From assembly GCA_943737045.1 (NCBI GenBank), contig CALSFV010000001.1, forward strand, positions 2,384,001 to 2,448,000: a stretch of 64,000 bases of DNA, in the 5' to 3' direction. Positions 49,325 through 61,813 of the stretch are shown here, one piece after another. This DNA comes from Parapristionchus giblindavisi (taxonomy: Eukaryota > Nematoda > Chromadorea > Rhabditida > Diplogasteridae). The notes under the pieces are model-generated. The model did no database searches. It was not told the DNA's origin and saw only the letters and a list, made by a program, of their open reading frames with translations. Numbering within the stretch: position 1 is the stretch's first letter; each line of letters begins with the position of its first letter. Both the position numbers and the translations under genes were made by a program.

Positions 49325-49678
49325 AAGATATACAAGATTCACACATGATCAAATTATTCGGATTCAAGAGAAACTTCCGAGAGTGAGAGATTCTAGAAAT
49401 AGAGCCAAACGTTATAATCTTTGTGAGATCTTATTCACACTTTTATTTATATCATTTTGAGATGAATTCTATTTATTTCAGTTATTATTTTAATAATGAT
49501 GGAGTTAAAATAATTGATGTTGTCATCAAAATGCATAATACTTATTTTGTAAGATCTTTAGACATTTTTTATGAACTTATCTAGGACATGATAATTGTTT
49601 TTTTCATATCTAATGATGAAGTTGTTTCATTCTCTTTCTCAAATTTAATAGCTTCTGTTTTTTATCTCTCTCCCTCTT

Positions 49679-49811
<133 letters not shown>

Positions 49812-50324
49812 AATGTACAATCTATGCCTTTATTATCTTCTTTTATTCTTCTTCACTATCGTTTTTTTTTTGGTAGGGAAAGAACAGAGAAACGATATAT
49901 AAACGAAATTATAAGAAATATTTGAATTAACGAAAAGAGAAAATAGAATGAATATGAATGTATTCTGTATCTTTTTTGTGTTTGGTTGAGTACCTTCTCT
50001 TATTCAATCTTTTCACTCTTCAGACTAATCTTATTCTTCATTCGAGATCATCATCTTTTTCAGATATGATTCTCTCCCTCTCCCTTTCTTCCTCTCTCCC
50101 TCCTCCCTCTCTCTATCATCTCCCTCTCTCTCCCCTCCGTCTACATCTTTCAGCGTGTCTTTCATGACTTCTTGTAATGCAGATCATTTTAAAAATGATT
50201 TGAGATTTCGTTCTTTTCTTTCAATTCTCTTCTTTCTCCCGTAGGATTATCGATTATTTTCTTTTCAACTCGTTCATTGATTATTCCAATTTATTGTTTT
50301 TAATTATTCTTTTCTCTTTTCATC

Positions 50325-50440
50325 TAAAGGCAAATCCCTAGTTAATTTTTAAAAATCACCGCAAATCCCCGCTCTCGCTTTATTTGTGTACTAGAGCATT
50401 GCCAGAGCGGAATGTAAAATTAACTCAGGTTTGCGTTTAA
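50325..50440. repeat. Degenerate TTAA-type palindromic MITE
   Basis: AAAGGCAAATCCCTAGTTAATTTT on the left is related to the inverse of AAAATTAACTCAGGTTTGCGTTT on the right. Only the right flank keeps TTTAAA. A GC-richer core with CGCTCTCGC and CCAGAGCGGA resembles the core of the MITE at 61420-61532. Confidence 0.5.
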
Positions 50441-52197
50441 AAATATTTCTCTACCGTTTTGAAGAGTTTGATAGATGTACTAACTCCTTTCAACAGATTA
50501 AGAAATATATTCTACGCCTACGAATGTTTCGATCATGAAAATTAATTTTACTCCGCATTGTCTGTAAATAGACGATTTACAATTACATATTTTTCTGAGC
50601 TCACATTTTTGGGATGAGTTTTTGAGCTATGTGAGAAGTTTTTAAAATAGTGCATACATCGTTCCAGATAAACAGTGAGTTCTATGTAAACGATCAGAGA
50701 TCGAAAATAAAAGTGTAATTGATATATCTCATTGAATGATATGAATCCTTTCTATGACATCGTCTATCCGGATTCAGTATTGATAACCTCTTCCCTTTTA
50801 TATGAAATGACTTCCGGATATATTCAACCTTACACTATCTATCATCAAACATCGTTCTATACTTCTTTATTCATCTAGGATATAGACTAAGTTATACGTA
50901 CTTATTAATCTCTTTGATATCATATCTGAGATAGATTATTAAGTGCAATGGAATGGATAGATATATTGAACTATTCGATATCTTTAATCCATTCATTCAT
51001 TTCTACTCCTAAGAATCTCCCATTCCTTCATTATGTTTCATTCATTCAACATATATTTCTAGTTCATTTTGCTATCCTTCAATCGAAGAAATATCCAAGA
51101 CTCATGTTTTTGCTCTATCATAGTTTATATTTATCCAGTCATTCTTCTATTATATAAACACCCTAATATACTTCCAATATCAATCATATATGATGACAGT
51201 AATTCATATTATTTCATTGATTTCATAGAATCTTCCTCCTTTCATCTTTCTTTCAATAGAATTCCTTCTCTGTACCTACTTTCTTAATTTCTTTATCTAT
51301 ATTTATCTGACAATGATGACTAAATTTATGTCTACAAGGATATCCCTTCTTCCATAGACCTATTCGTCTTTTTTGTAATGTCTATAATAAATACTATATA
51401 TATGCGAATAGATAATAGTTTTGGAAATATTTATCTCCAAACCAATTCACTATGATTATCCGCCTAATAATAATAATATTAAGTCATATGGTAAACGTAT
51501 AATAAAGAATATATTGTAAGAATAAAGAATAAAGTAAAATGAGAGAGGAAGAAATGAAGATATAGTATTCTCTGATCTCTTATAGTTCATTCTATGAATG
51601 AGTATTGGTTTTGTTGTTCCAGAAAGAGATATAAGATATTCATTCATCGTGATCATATATACCAAGATTTCACACAACCTTTTCCATAAGAATTGGATAG
51701 AGAGATAGAGGAAGAGAGAGGGAGAGGAAGGAAGAAAGAATGAGAGAGAGGGAGTGAGAAAGGAAAAAGGGGTAAAGGTACACAATGAAATATAGATATA
51801 ATCGGGAGATATAATATAGATTTTGCGAATCGTGAGAATTTTTTGTCTTTTCTTTCCCATTTCATTCATTATTCATATTTTTAGTTTCATTCTAGTCAAC
51901 CCACACACTTTCTACGGAAGGATGATTTCTTTCATAAACCTTACTTCCTCACGCCCTCCTCCGTCCCTCTCTCTCTCTCCCTCTCCTCCCACTTCCCCTC
52001 TCTCCCTCTCCCTCCCTCTCTTTCTACTTGACCACCTTTTCGGTAACTTCATTGTATAGTCTGTATTCATCTTCTATATATCTTCCTTCTATTTCTATCC
52101 ATTCCATTCTATAAGAGATCACATATCTAGAATTGGTTCCTATTGTTATTCCTACTAGGTGAGGAAGTAATTATCACCACGAAATACTTATTTGTAA

Positions 52198-52392
52198 AAA
52201 TGTGGAAGTGGAGTCCCTCAAAAGATCATGCCCGTGCAGGGAAATGTGCACTTTTTGAAAATTGAGGAAATTCGGCAATAGGTTTCGAACACATATGGGT
52301 AATGAGTTCGAACATTTACCACTGAAACGGGATCATTAAAATGAAATATGTATGGAAACATAGATTACAGCGTGAGTTTTACCCACTTAATT
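52198..52392. repeat. Degraded relative of element C
   Basis: GTGGAGTCCC at the left, and at 52269-52334 a minus-strand tRNA-like block (TTCGGCAATAGGTTTCGAAC versus GTTCGGCAATAGGATTCGAA in element C; TACCACTG also shared), identify it as an old copy. The B box and spacing are partly lost. Confidence 0.5.
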
Positions 52393-54828
52393 AACGAGTG
52401 CGGAAAAAACGCGTAGAAAACCCTGATTGTTAAACGCGGTACGGGAAAAGGTTACGATAGGTTACAGCAACATCCTACCGTATCCTTGTTGATAATAAAT
52501 ATTTTCCACTAGGGGCATGTAACGTGAAGACAGCGTACTCCCGTATCACATATGTAACACCACATGAGTCAATCGATTTCGCAGGGGAAATTCACGAAGT
52601 GTGGGAAATTCAAATTTCAAAGATGGTTTACGGTAGCACGGTGTGACTTCCTTCTTTCAATTGCGCTGTCCAGAAAAGCAAACAATAATTTTCGTGGTCG
52701 TATCGCCAAAAAATACGGTATGGTGTACTTTAACCATCTGCGATCTCTCACTTTTGCGTACTCTCTCTTTTTCGCTCTACCCTTTTCTCTGTATAGCATA
52801 ACCGCTATCGAACAGCTATGAATCTCCCGACTATCGCTTGAAAAGAACCGAGTACCTTTGAACTTCTCCATGGTTCGCAATCTTTTCACCATGAAATGGT
52901 AGGTTCAAAATAATTTTCTTTCTAAGTACAATAGCAAAAACCCATGACAATCACATTTCCTTTTTACTTCTTTTATATTCAAACTTTAAGAGGTTTTTAT
53001 ACATAATGGTTGTATTGTGTAAACATAAAGTTCAATTCTCTCAGAGGACCCCCAATGAGAATGAGAATGAGATATCATTCATACCATAGAACCATTTCAT
53101 TGACTTCTAGTCTACATTAATCAGATATTTGTTAGGGCACTTTTTGTCCAAAGATTCTCGAAAGGAATACTTCACAACTAGAAACCACATTGTTGAATAA
53201 AGAAAAAGAGATTGTTCAGATCTCTTTTAATTATCTACCATTACAAATATTAATGATATAAAACCATACCGTCAAAACGAGAAAAAATGAAACATGTGTG
53301 ATAAACTGTGATAAAATTTCACAAAACTTTACAAGGTTACGATTTTTAGCATTTTCACAGTCTCGATGATGTATTATCTCAGATTTTCAAATGTGGATAT
53401 GATTGCCCAATGCATTTAAGTAGGATAAAAGTGAAACAATTAATCGGTAGCGCTGCGGGGTAAAATTGGTGTACTGTAGCATACTATAGAATCTTACTGT
53501 GAATGTGCTGCCATCATGGCATTAATCAGGCTGAAATAATGATATATACGGTAGAAAATACTATTCCAGTTTTAGAAACAAAACAGCGTTCACAGCGAAT
53601 TATTTAATTTTTTCATCACAGATCTGTTAGACAAGCCCGCTGATGCTCAAATATCCCAATATCAAATAAAAAAACCAACAACTGTGTTAAGACAGCAAGA
53701 TACAAGGTTTCCAAAATCTTGTGAACTTTTCCAAGTGTTTCTTGATTTATTCGTTTTGAAGTTATGTGTAGTATGGATAGTGCAGATAAAAGATGTAAGT
53801 TGATACATTAGTCTTCCATCTTCTTCCATCTTCTTCTTCTTCTTCTTCTTCTTCTTCTTCGTATTCAATCCATGTACATCTTCCATTGATTAGACTATAT
53901 CATATTACTCTTCTCTTCTTCTATTTTAATTCTTCTTTCTAGATAGATTTATTCTTTTCAATCATAACAATACCCACACATATTCAACATGATACCTTCT
54001 CCCACTCACATTTACCATCCATTTCCCTCTTCCCTCTCTCCCTCTCCTTCTGCTCCACCCTCTCCCTCTCCCTCTGTCTCTTCTCCCCTCTATATCCCAA
54101 CTCTTTTCATGGTTCTTCTTCTATTCATAATAGATTCACAATCACTTTTATTCATATCAATTCATCATTCAATCATATCACACTTCGATCTATTCTCCAT
54201 GTCGTAGTGTTACTTATTTTATCCTCTGAAACTACAAATCTTCATTTTATCTTGCATATTGGCTTCCCCTATATTCCATCCCTCTCACTCTCCTTCTCCT
54301 TCTCCTTCTCCCTCTCCCTCTCCCTCTCTCTCCCTCTCCCTCTCCCCTCTCCCTTTTCCCTTTTCTCCCTCTCCCTCTTGATTCTTGTAATACCTTGCCA
54401 ATGTAATGATACAAGAATCTTTCTTTTATCCTCTAGACATTAATCTATTTTTACAATTCAAATAATATAAATAGATTATTAATATATTCCCTTATCACTC
54501 ATATCATTTCTCTATAATAAGATATCTAACCTTGGGGGTGTAACAGCCACTAGTTTTAGAAGATTCATATAATTCTAATAATTCATGAATATTCTTACTC
54601 TTTTGACTGTTTTGTTTTCAAAATCTAAATATGTTAAATCTTTATATGTATGTTCAATTTTCTAATCAAATCGATTCATCATATTTTTGACTAACGTGGG
54701 AGAATTGCATTGGTCTATGTACAGAATCTTCTCTTCTCTTTCCTATCCCTAAATTTATTATCCTAAAGACCCCATAGCCATGTTCAGTCTTTTTCTTTCT
54801 ATATTTACATGTTCTATTATTATTTTTA

Positions 54829-54838
54829 TTATTATTGA

Positions 54839-54912
<74 letters not shown>
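54829..54912. repeat. (TTA)n microsatellite
   Basis: About 24 TTA units with a few interruptions at the left. It is the same trinucleotide as the repeat at 9626-9731 in the opposite orientation. Confidence 0.95.
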
Positions 54913-57728
54913 TGCAAATATTTAAATTGTGACTGACATAGCAGTGATTGGACTTCGTATGCCTTGAATAACGGGTTGTACCCTTGTATACACATAAACT
55001 AATTGGAATAGTTTACAGAAGTAGAACTCTTCTATTGAAGTGTTTAATCCTTTATCAATAGTGTACTTAATGAATACGATCCTTCGATTCATCAATAATT
55101 ATTCCATTACATTGCTTTTTTTCTCTTACTATTGTTCTTTTTCCGACTAAATTACTTTTTCTCCATGGTAAGATTTGCACAGAGTATGCGTTCTTCTGAG
55201 TAAACTTATTTATAAAAGGTACCTACTATAGTTCTGTACAGTCAAAACAACTCAAGCGCCGAAAATTATATTAGACAATTTAGGAAAATGAACCTATTGA
55301 ATGCCGATTTTGCATAAAACATGTCTTGAATACAATAATATTGACCTTAAACAAGATTTATACAAAGATCAAGTACAATTTCATATTCCCTTCTATATTC
55401 GTCATCATTCTTACTAATCTTCCAAATCCTTCTCTTTTCACTGTTTTTGTCTTTTCCTTCCTCTTATTCATTATCTTTATAACAATGCTTCATTTCTATC
55501 GAACATTTGACCTTTGGAGAGGTTCAAAGATTACAAAAAAGAAATAGAAATAAGAAGAAGAAGAAGAGATAGTTCATAAGTGTAAACCATTTCCTTTCTG
55601 TGCTATCATTACAGGAATACTATGTTGTTCTCAGAAATTGTGAAGAAATGAGAAAAAAACAAGGAAAACTCGCATCGTGTCTCGCATCACTCTCTCGCTT
55701 CTTTTTCTTTTCTTTTCGTTACTTTTGAACATAGGATAGGGTATTTGATACTCTTTTTTAAACGATCATCATATATTTAGTCAAACTCTTGTAGAGTGTA
55801 CATGCAAAATGGAGATAGCTTATCCTCTATATGCAACTATTTGAGATTCCTTAGATTGTTCTTCATAAAGATTATGTGAGATCTTTCGAAGGGTTTCTTC
55901 AATATCCTAACTATTAATGAAATACATTTCATATCTTTGTCCTCTTCCTTCTTTTTCACTTCTTCTATTCAAATCATTTTCATATTTCTTCTTCTCTTAT
56001 TATTCTTATTTGTATCACGCTGACGTCTAATGATAAACTCTCAACGAATTACAAATTCAAGCTTCTCCCTCTCTCTCTTGCACTCTCTCCCTCTACCTCT
56101 ACCTCTCTCCCTCTCTCTCTTCCTCCTTCTCCCTCTCTCTCTTGCACTCTCTCCCTCTCCCTCTCCCTCTCACTCTAGAATCTTTTCCTTCATTCCGATG
56201 TTTCTCCTGACTCCGACTAATTTGATCATATGTGAATATCTTCTATCAATCCTCTATGTCCTCTATCTTCAATAATCTTCTTCATCTTCTTCATCTATAT
56301 CAGTAGAGGATGTCCTTCCTCTTCTCCTTCCCTATCATTTATATCACGTTTTTAGAAAGATTTCAAACACTCTTTTCATACTTCGGTGTTAAAAAACTGT
56401 GATATTTTTATTTCATTTTGGCATCATTTCATACGTAATCTCGTCTCTTTTCTACGTCAATTTATCATTTATTTAAATCCCATAATGACAATATAGATCA
56501 ATATCGTCCATATTTATCCCTCTACACGCATTTGATCTTCTTTTGATTAAAGTTTGCAATTTTATTGTTTTTTTTTCAGTGATAAAATAGATGTTCCAAT
56601 TTTGTTGCAAAGTCCATTGGGAGTTATTCAAAGAGAGGTTATGAGAGAGCGAGAAGCGAGGGAGGGGAGAGGGGGGGGGTGAGAGGGAGAAGGGTGAAAG
56701 AGAAGACCGAAGTTTGAACTCATAACTTTTCCTCGGCACATTGACCAGTATTTGGAAGTGTGAAGATAAGTAAAGAGAAGGAGAGATAGGAAAGGGAAGA
56801 GGGAGAGGGGAGAGGGAGAGGGAGAGAGGGGAGGAGGAATTCCATTCATTCTCTTCTTTTTTTCAATCGAACATCTATCTTAATTATATTCATTTGCTTG
56901 ATATAGAATAGAGAGATAAGAAGATAAAGATGAGATAATAGAAAGAAGGAAAAGGAGACTATTACTAATCTACTGAGTAATGAGTTGATGTGTTATCTCA
57001 TTCTATGCAAATCTTCCAAATTCTATAAATATGCTTGGTCATTGAATAATTATTCTCCGAATTCTATGAAACTAATTGTCAAGGAAAATCATATATTTAT
57101 TCTTATTATATTAATCTTGCGAGGCCAATTTTTCGGTATTTTTTTGAAAAAATTTTTTTTGAATATGTGAATGGTTTGAGAAGTGTGGATAGAGTCCATG
57201 ATAAATCATCCATATCAATTATATTATCTATCTCATTTATATTCCATTCAACCTCCTCTTCCATTGTCTTTTCACTGAATTCTAATGACCATATCACACT
57301 CTCTTTCGGGTTAAAACGCGTTCTCCATAAGTGCGGCGGGGGTATGGCACAATGTTTCAAAATCATCCTATTCGACTCATATTTGATGGTTGGAGTCCCT
57401 AAGGGCGGCATACACTTCAGCCAAAAATTTGATCCAAATTATCGATTTTTGATCTACCAAAAGTCGAAAAATCAAAGTGTGATTTCCATGGCATGTTGTA
57501 TACCATTCCATAGAGGATCCAAAGTTATATAAGTATACCAAGTTTCATAAGTTTTCATAACTCCATGTTCGAGAAATAACCGATTTTTCAATTTTTGACC
57601 AGGTTTTTTTGTTTTGATCTAATCGCTTACTATGTTACTATCATTTCCAGTTTCTGAATTTTTGATATGTTGTGTAAAAATGGATGCGCTATCCGAATAT
57701 CATACTTATCTGGACCAGCTACAAACCG

Positions 57729-57806
57729 CCCATAGTGATATCATGCGACGAACGCCTTACTTTTAGCGCCCGAACGCCGAAGCTGGTTCGAATCCTGTCA
57801 GAGACA
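57729..57806 (+). other. tRNA-like module, left arm of palindrome B
   Basis: CCCATAGTGATATCATGCGA resembles a decayed A-box/D-arm. GCGCC/GGCG blocks flank a TTACTTTTAG loop like an anticodon arm, and CTGGTTCGAATCC is a clean B box. A TTTTT run follows at 57811-57815. The acceptor stem is not convincing. Confidence 0.55.
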
Positions 57807-58393
57807 TAAATTTTTGCAAATTTTTTTTCATCTCAAATTTGACTTTAAATTATATTTTCATGTGTTTTATCGTCTTTTCACTAATTTATTTTACCAAAAA
57901 TACTAAAAAATCTTATAACTGTTACAGTATCGGAAAAAGTCATTCGACGAACGAAAAAAATGTTTTTTTCGTCAGTGATATTTCTTTAAAATGTTTTTTG
58001 TTGTTATTATCTATTAAAAGAAGACAAATATACATTGAAACTCGTTAAACATCTCGGTTTTCGCATAATGTTTGAAAAATTTAAAACTAAGATCAAAGAT
58101 CAAAGTACAATGATCAGAGATCAAAGTTCAGCAATAGAGTAAAAACATTTGTGAGCTTCTCTAACATATATAAGAGCTGTAAAAATAAGAAATTTAATCA
58201 AAAAAGGCGCAGGGACGAGAACTGCTAGGGAGAGAAAGCGCAAGTTTAAGCGTACGCGCTGTTACCAAGTGTACCTCAGCAGAACGTTTGCTGTCGGTCT
58301 GAAAGGAATCTCAACAAAACCAAAATAAGGGACATAAATAAATGATACATTACAAAGCTACCTGATGAGAAGCCATAATTGAGATGAGAAATC

Positions 58394-58426
<33 letters not shown>

Positions 58427-59785
58427 TAAGAGACCTGCCCTTTGAACGATAGGATCTCAAAATCATTCCTTCCAAAAAAATTATTTTTCATGCCCTGCGA
58501 GCGAATGAAGAGCTATGACTACTATATTCTATGGATAAAGTAGTAGGGCGCGATTAAGCTCTAAGAGGATTAAGTTTTATTTTGCGTCATTACTCTAACC
58601 CACTTGCTTAATTTTTGATGAGGGATAGGGAAGGGGAGAAGGTGAGGGAGAGAGATTGAGGTGGAAGGAGGGTTAGATGTTTGTACAGGTTTGTTTTTCT
58701 ATTGGGATAAATGCTGGAAAATGTTTAAAAGTGTGACTACACATCAATTTTCGAGAAAAAAAGCTTCGGTTGTTCTTCAAAAGTGAAAATATGAACGATG
58801 GATGAGAAAAATCACCAAAAGAGAATAGACATGAAAGGATTGGAACCAGGGAAATATGAGTTAAAAGTTGTTGAGAAGATTGGTCGATTCGAAGTGTTTT
58901 ATAGGGAAAGATGCAGTGTAACGGACAGACAGACGCTCAGACAGACAGACGTGCCTTATCATTTTATAAAATAAAGGAGCAGCACTCGCCACATCTCCTT
59001 AGAGCGGGTCGTTAGTATACCTATAAGCTGAGTTTTCAATTTTGAAGGCCAAATTTGCAACCCATTTACAGCCTGAAATCGGAGCCGAAATTTTCTAGTG
59101 GATGTCTGCACTCTCACAATGTTTCAGAAGAACAGTTCACTAAAGAAGTATAAATTGTCAAAAGTGTGCGTAGATTGCGTCATCATTACGCAACAGTTGA
59201 CAAAGTTCATTAAACCAACACATCATGGTTGGATTCTTTGATGAGTTGCGTACATTGACACAAAATATCAGCTTAAGTGCTTTCCTTAATCAAATGTTAC
59301 TAAAAAATGAAAAAGCGTCCCATGACTTTTTTGTCGATACTCTATTAGTTCAGATAATGTTTCATACAATAAATTAGTGTAAACTTGGAAAAACAGATGA
59401 AACTATAATTAAAAGTCACAACAGTTTTTACTCTATTGCTGAACTTTGATCTCTGATCATTGTACTTTGATCTTTGATCTTAGGTTTCAATTTTTCAAAC
59501 ATTTTGCGAAAACCGAGATGTTTAACGAGTTTCAATGTACATTTGTCTTCTTTTAATAGATAATAACAACAAAAAACATTTTAAAGAAATATCACTAACG
59601 AAAAAAACATTTTTTTTCGTTCGTCGAATGACTTTTTCCGATATTGTAACAGTTATAAGATTTTTTTAGTATTTTTGGTAATGTCTGTGGTCATTCCGTA
59701 CAATAAATTAGTGAAAAGACGATAAAACACATGAAAATATAATTTAAAGTCAAATATGAGACGAAAAAAAATTTGCAAAAATTTA

Positions 59786-59864
59786 TGTCTCTGACAGGAT
59801 TCGAACCAGCGTCGGCGTTCGGGCGCTAAAAGTAAGGCGTTCGTCGCATGATATCACTATGGGC
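59786..59864 (-). other. tRNA-like module, right arm of palindrome B
   Basis: Inverted counterpart of 57729-57806, the same length within a base, with the B box GCTGGTTCGAATCCTG on the minus strand and T runs beyond it. The two copies differ at only a few positions. Confidence 0.55.
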
Positions 59865-60301
59865 GGTTTGTAGCTGGTCCAGATAAGTATGATATTCGGA
59901 TAGCGCATCCATTTTTACACAACATATCAAAAATTCAGAAACTGGAAATGATAGTAACATAGTAAGCGATTAGATCAAAACAAAAAAAACCTGGTCAAAA
60001 ATTGAAAAATCGGTTATTTCTCGAACATGGAGTTATGAAAACTTATGAAACTTGGTATACTTATATAACTTTGGATCCTCTATGGAATGGTATACAACAT
60101 GCCATGGAAATCACACTTTGATTTTTCTACTTTTGGTAGATCAAAAATCGATAATTTGGATCAAATTTTTGGCTGAAGTGTATGCCGCCCCTAGGGACTC
60201 CAACCATCAAATATGAGTCGCCTAGGATGATTTTGAAACATTGTGCCATGCCCCCACCACAGCCCCTCCGCTGTAAGGGAGAATGCGTTTTAATTCCTTC
60301 C

Positions 60302-60500
60302 TCATCCTCTCTCTCTCCCCCTCTCTCTCTCCCTCTCTCTCTCTCCCTCTCTCTCTCTCTCTCCTCCTCTCTCCTCTCTCTCCCCCCCCCTCTCTCTCTC
60401 TCTCCCTCTCTCTCTCTCCCTCTCTCTCTCTCCCTCTCTCTCTCCTCCTCTCTCCTCCTCTCTCTCCCCCTCTCCCTCTCTCTTCTCTCTCTCTTCATTC
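60302..60500. repeat. CT-rich low-complexity tract
   Basis: About 200 bases of CTCTCTCCC-type sequence begin right outside palindrome B. Open frames on both strands through it are repetitive and not genes. From here to about 61400 I see only AT-rich sequence. Confidence 0.9.
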
Positions 60501-61419
60501 TCTCCACCCCTTTCTCTTCATCGTAGATGACGTCGTTCATCAGATTCTTCTTCTATTCTCTTCATCTTCCACTTTGACATCTATTCATGATATTGTAGAT
60601 ATGAAATGAAGTCAGTCTACGTAATCTTTTTCTCTTCAATTTTATGCTCATTTCATGATTTCAATATATAATTGGGTTCCAAACCCTCTCTCATCATTCG
60701 TATGATGATAATCAATTTAGAATGGACAACTATTCATATTTATATGATGAAACTTCTTCACTACTTAGTAATCAATCTTTGTCATATTTCAACCAAACAA
60801 ATGAAGAGAAAGTATATTGTACAAACACACACGTATGTTCATTCATTTTAAATATTTGATTAATTGCTTATTTAAAAAATATGGCATGATAGTTCACTAG
60901 GAAGTAAAATTAAATGTATCTTTCCATGGGACATGGAATAGATATAAAGAATGTTTTAAACAAGAAAATACATTGAGAAATTCAATAGAATTCAGAATAT
61001 TATTAACCTTTATATATAATATCTATCATGGATATAAAAACCTCACAGATTCCATTTTTAGAATGAATGAATCCTTTGAATGAAATATTCTCATTTCCTT
61101 CTTTATCTTCTCTATTTCTGAGAGAGAACAGAGAAAGAGAGAATACAAAGAGATTTCCATGTGGAAATCATTCAAACTTTCATTGTTGCAAGAAAAATGG
61201 AGAGAAAATAGGGTGATGAGGCTTAGAATAGACATTGAGACCCTTCCTACAATTTAGTTGTGGTAGAATATGTACGAAGTAAGTAATGAATAGAGGATAT
61301 GATATGAAAGTGATGTCAAATTATAGTTGATATTCAGTCTATTTGGAGTTATTATAATATATGTCATAGAAGAATAGATTTAGTCTATTCTTCATTATCA
61401 ATAAAGAATAGTTATTTAA

Positions 61420-61532
61420 AGGAACACTCCGAGCTAATTTTGATCTCAACTCTGATAACGTTCTCTCGCAGACAAAGAAAGCGAGAGAGTACAGCCAGAG
61501 CGGAGAGTTTCAAATTAGCTCGGAGTATTCCT
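61420..61532. mobile_element. TTAA-flanked MITE
   Basis: TTAA (61416-61419 and 61533-61536) brackets AGGAACACTCCGAGCTAATTT and its inverse AAATTAGCTCGGAGTATTCCT. The core contains CTCTCGCAGACAAAGAAAGCGAGAG, itself a hairpin. It is about 113 bp. Confidence 0.8.
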
Positions 61533-61813
61533 TTAAAGTTAGATGAGAAATATCTGTTTACGGATATCATCTCAGTAGTATTAAATCTTGGTACATGAAC
61601 TCATTCCATTAATATTTTCCTATTACATTCCCATCATCTTCAAAACTTATACTAATTCAATATCCATAATGATTCCCTTTAAGAGTAAAAGAAGGAATGA
61701 ATTCATAATGTTTCCACATTCATTATAATGAATGGGAAAATGAGATTTATTATGCTCTCAATGATCAAAAACCAATGATAATCCTGGATATAAAAGATCA
61801 AAGATCATTTCAG

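Larger units (their letters stand above)
57315..60289. mobile_element. 3.0 kb TTAA-flanked palindromic (foldback) element B
   Basis: TTAA at 57311-57314 and 60290-60293 flank inverted ends AACGCGTTCTCC and GGAGAATGCGTT. The arms run to about 58150 on the left and from about 59427 on the right, roughly 830-860 bp each and highly similar. The single-copy centre (about 58150-59427) has an (AAAT)n run (58391-58424) and GACAGACAGAC repeats (58925-58951), but no coding region. Each arm has a tRNA-like module pointing inward and a GATCAAA-type heptamer cluster at its inner end. Confidence 0.88.

Noticed and set aside
52564..52892. Overlapping frames on both strands (plus 52564-52821, minus 52617-52892)
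   Set aside because: They are about 85-90 residues each, mutually overlapping, without recognisable motifs or convincing splice context. They are more likely part of a GC-richer repeat than a gene.
60127..60609. Arg/Glu and Ser/Leu/Pro frames on both strands
   Set aside because: They combine the end of palindrome B with an adjacent CT tract; there is no gene signal.
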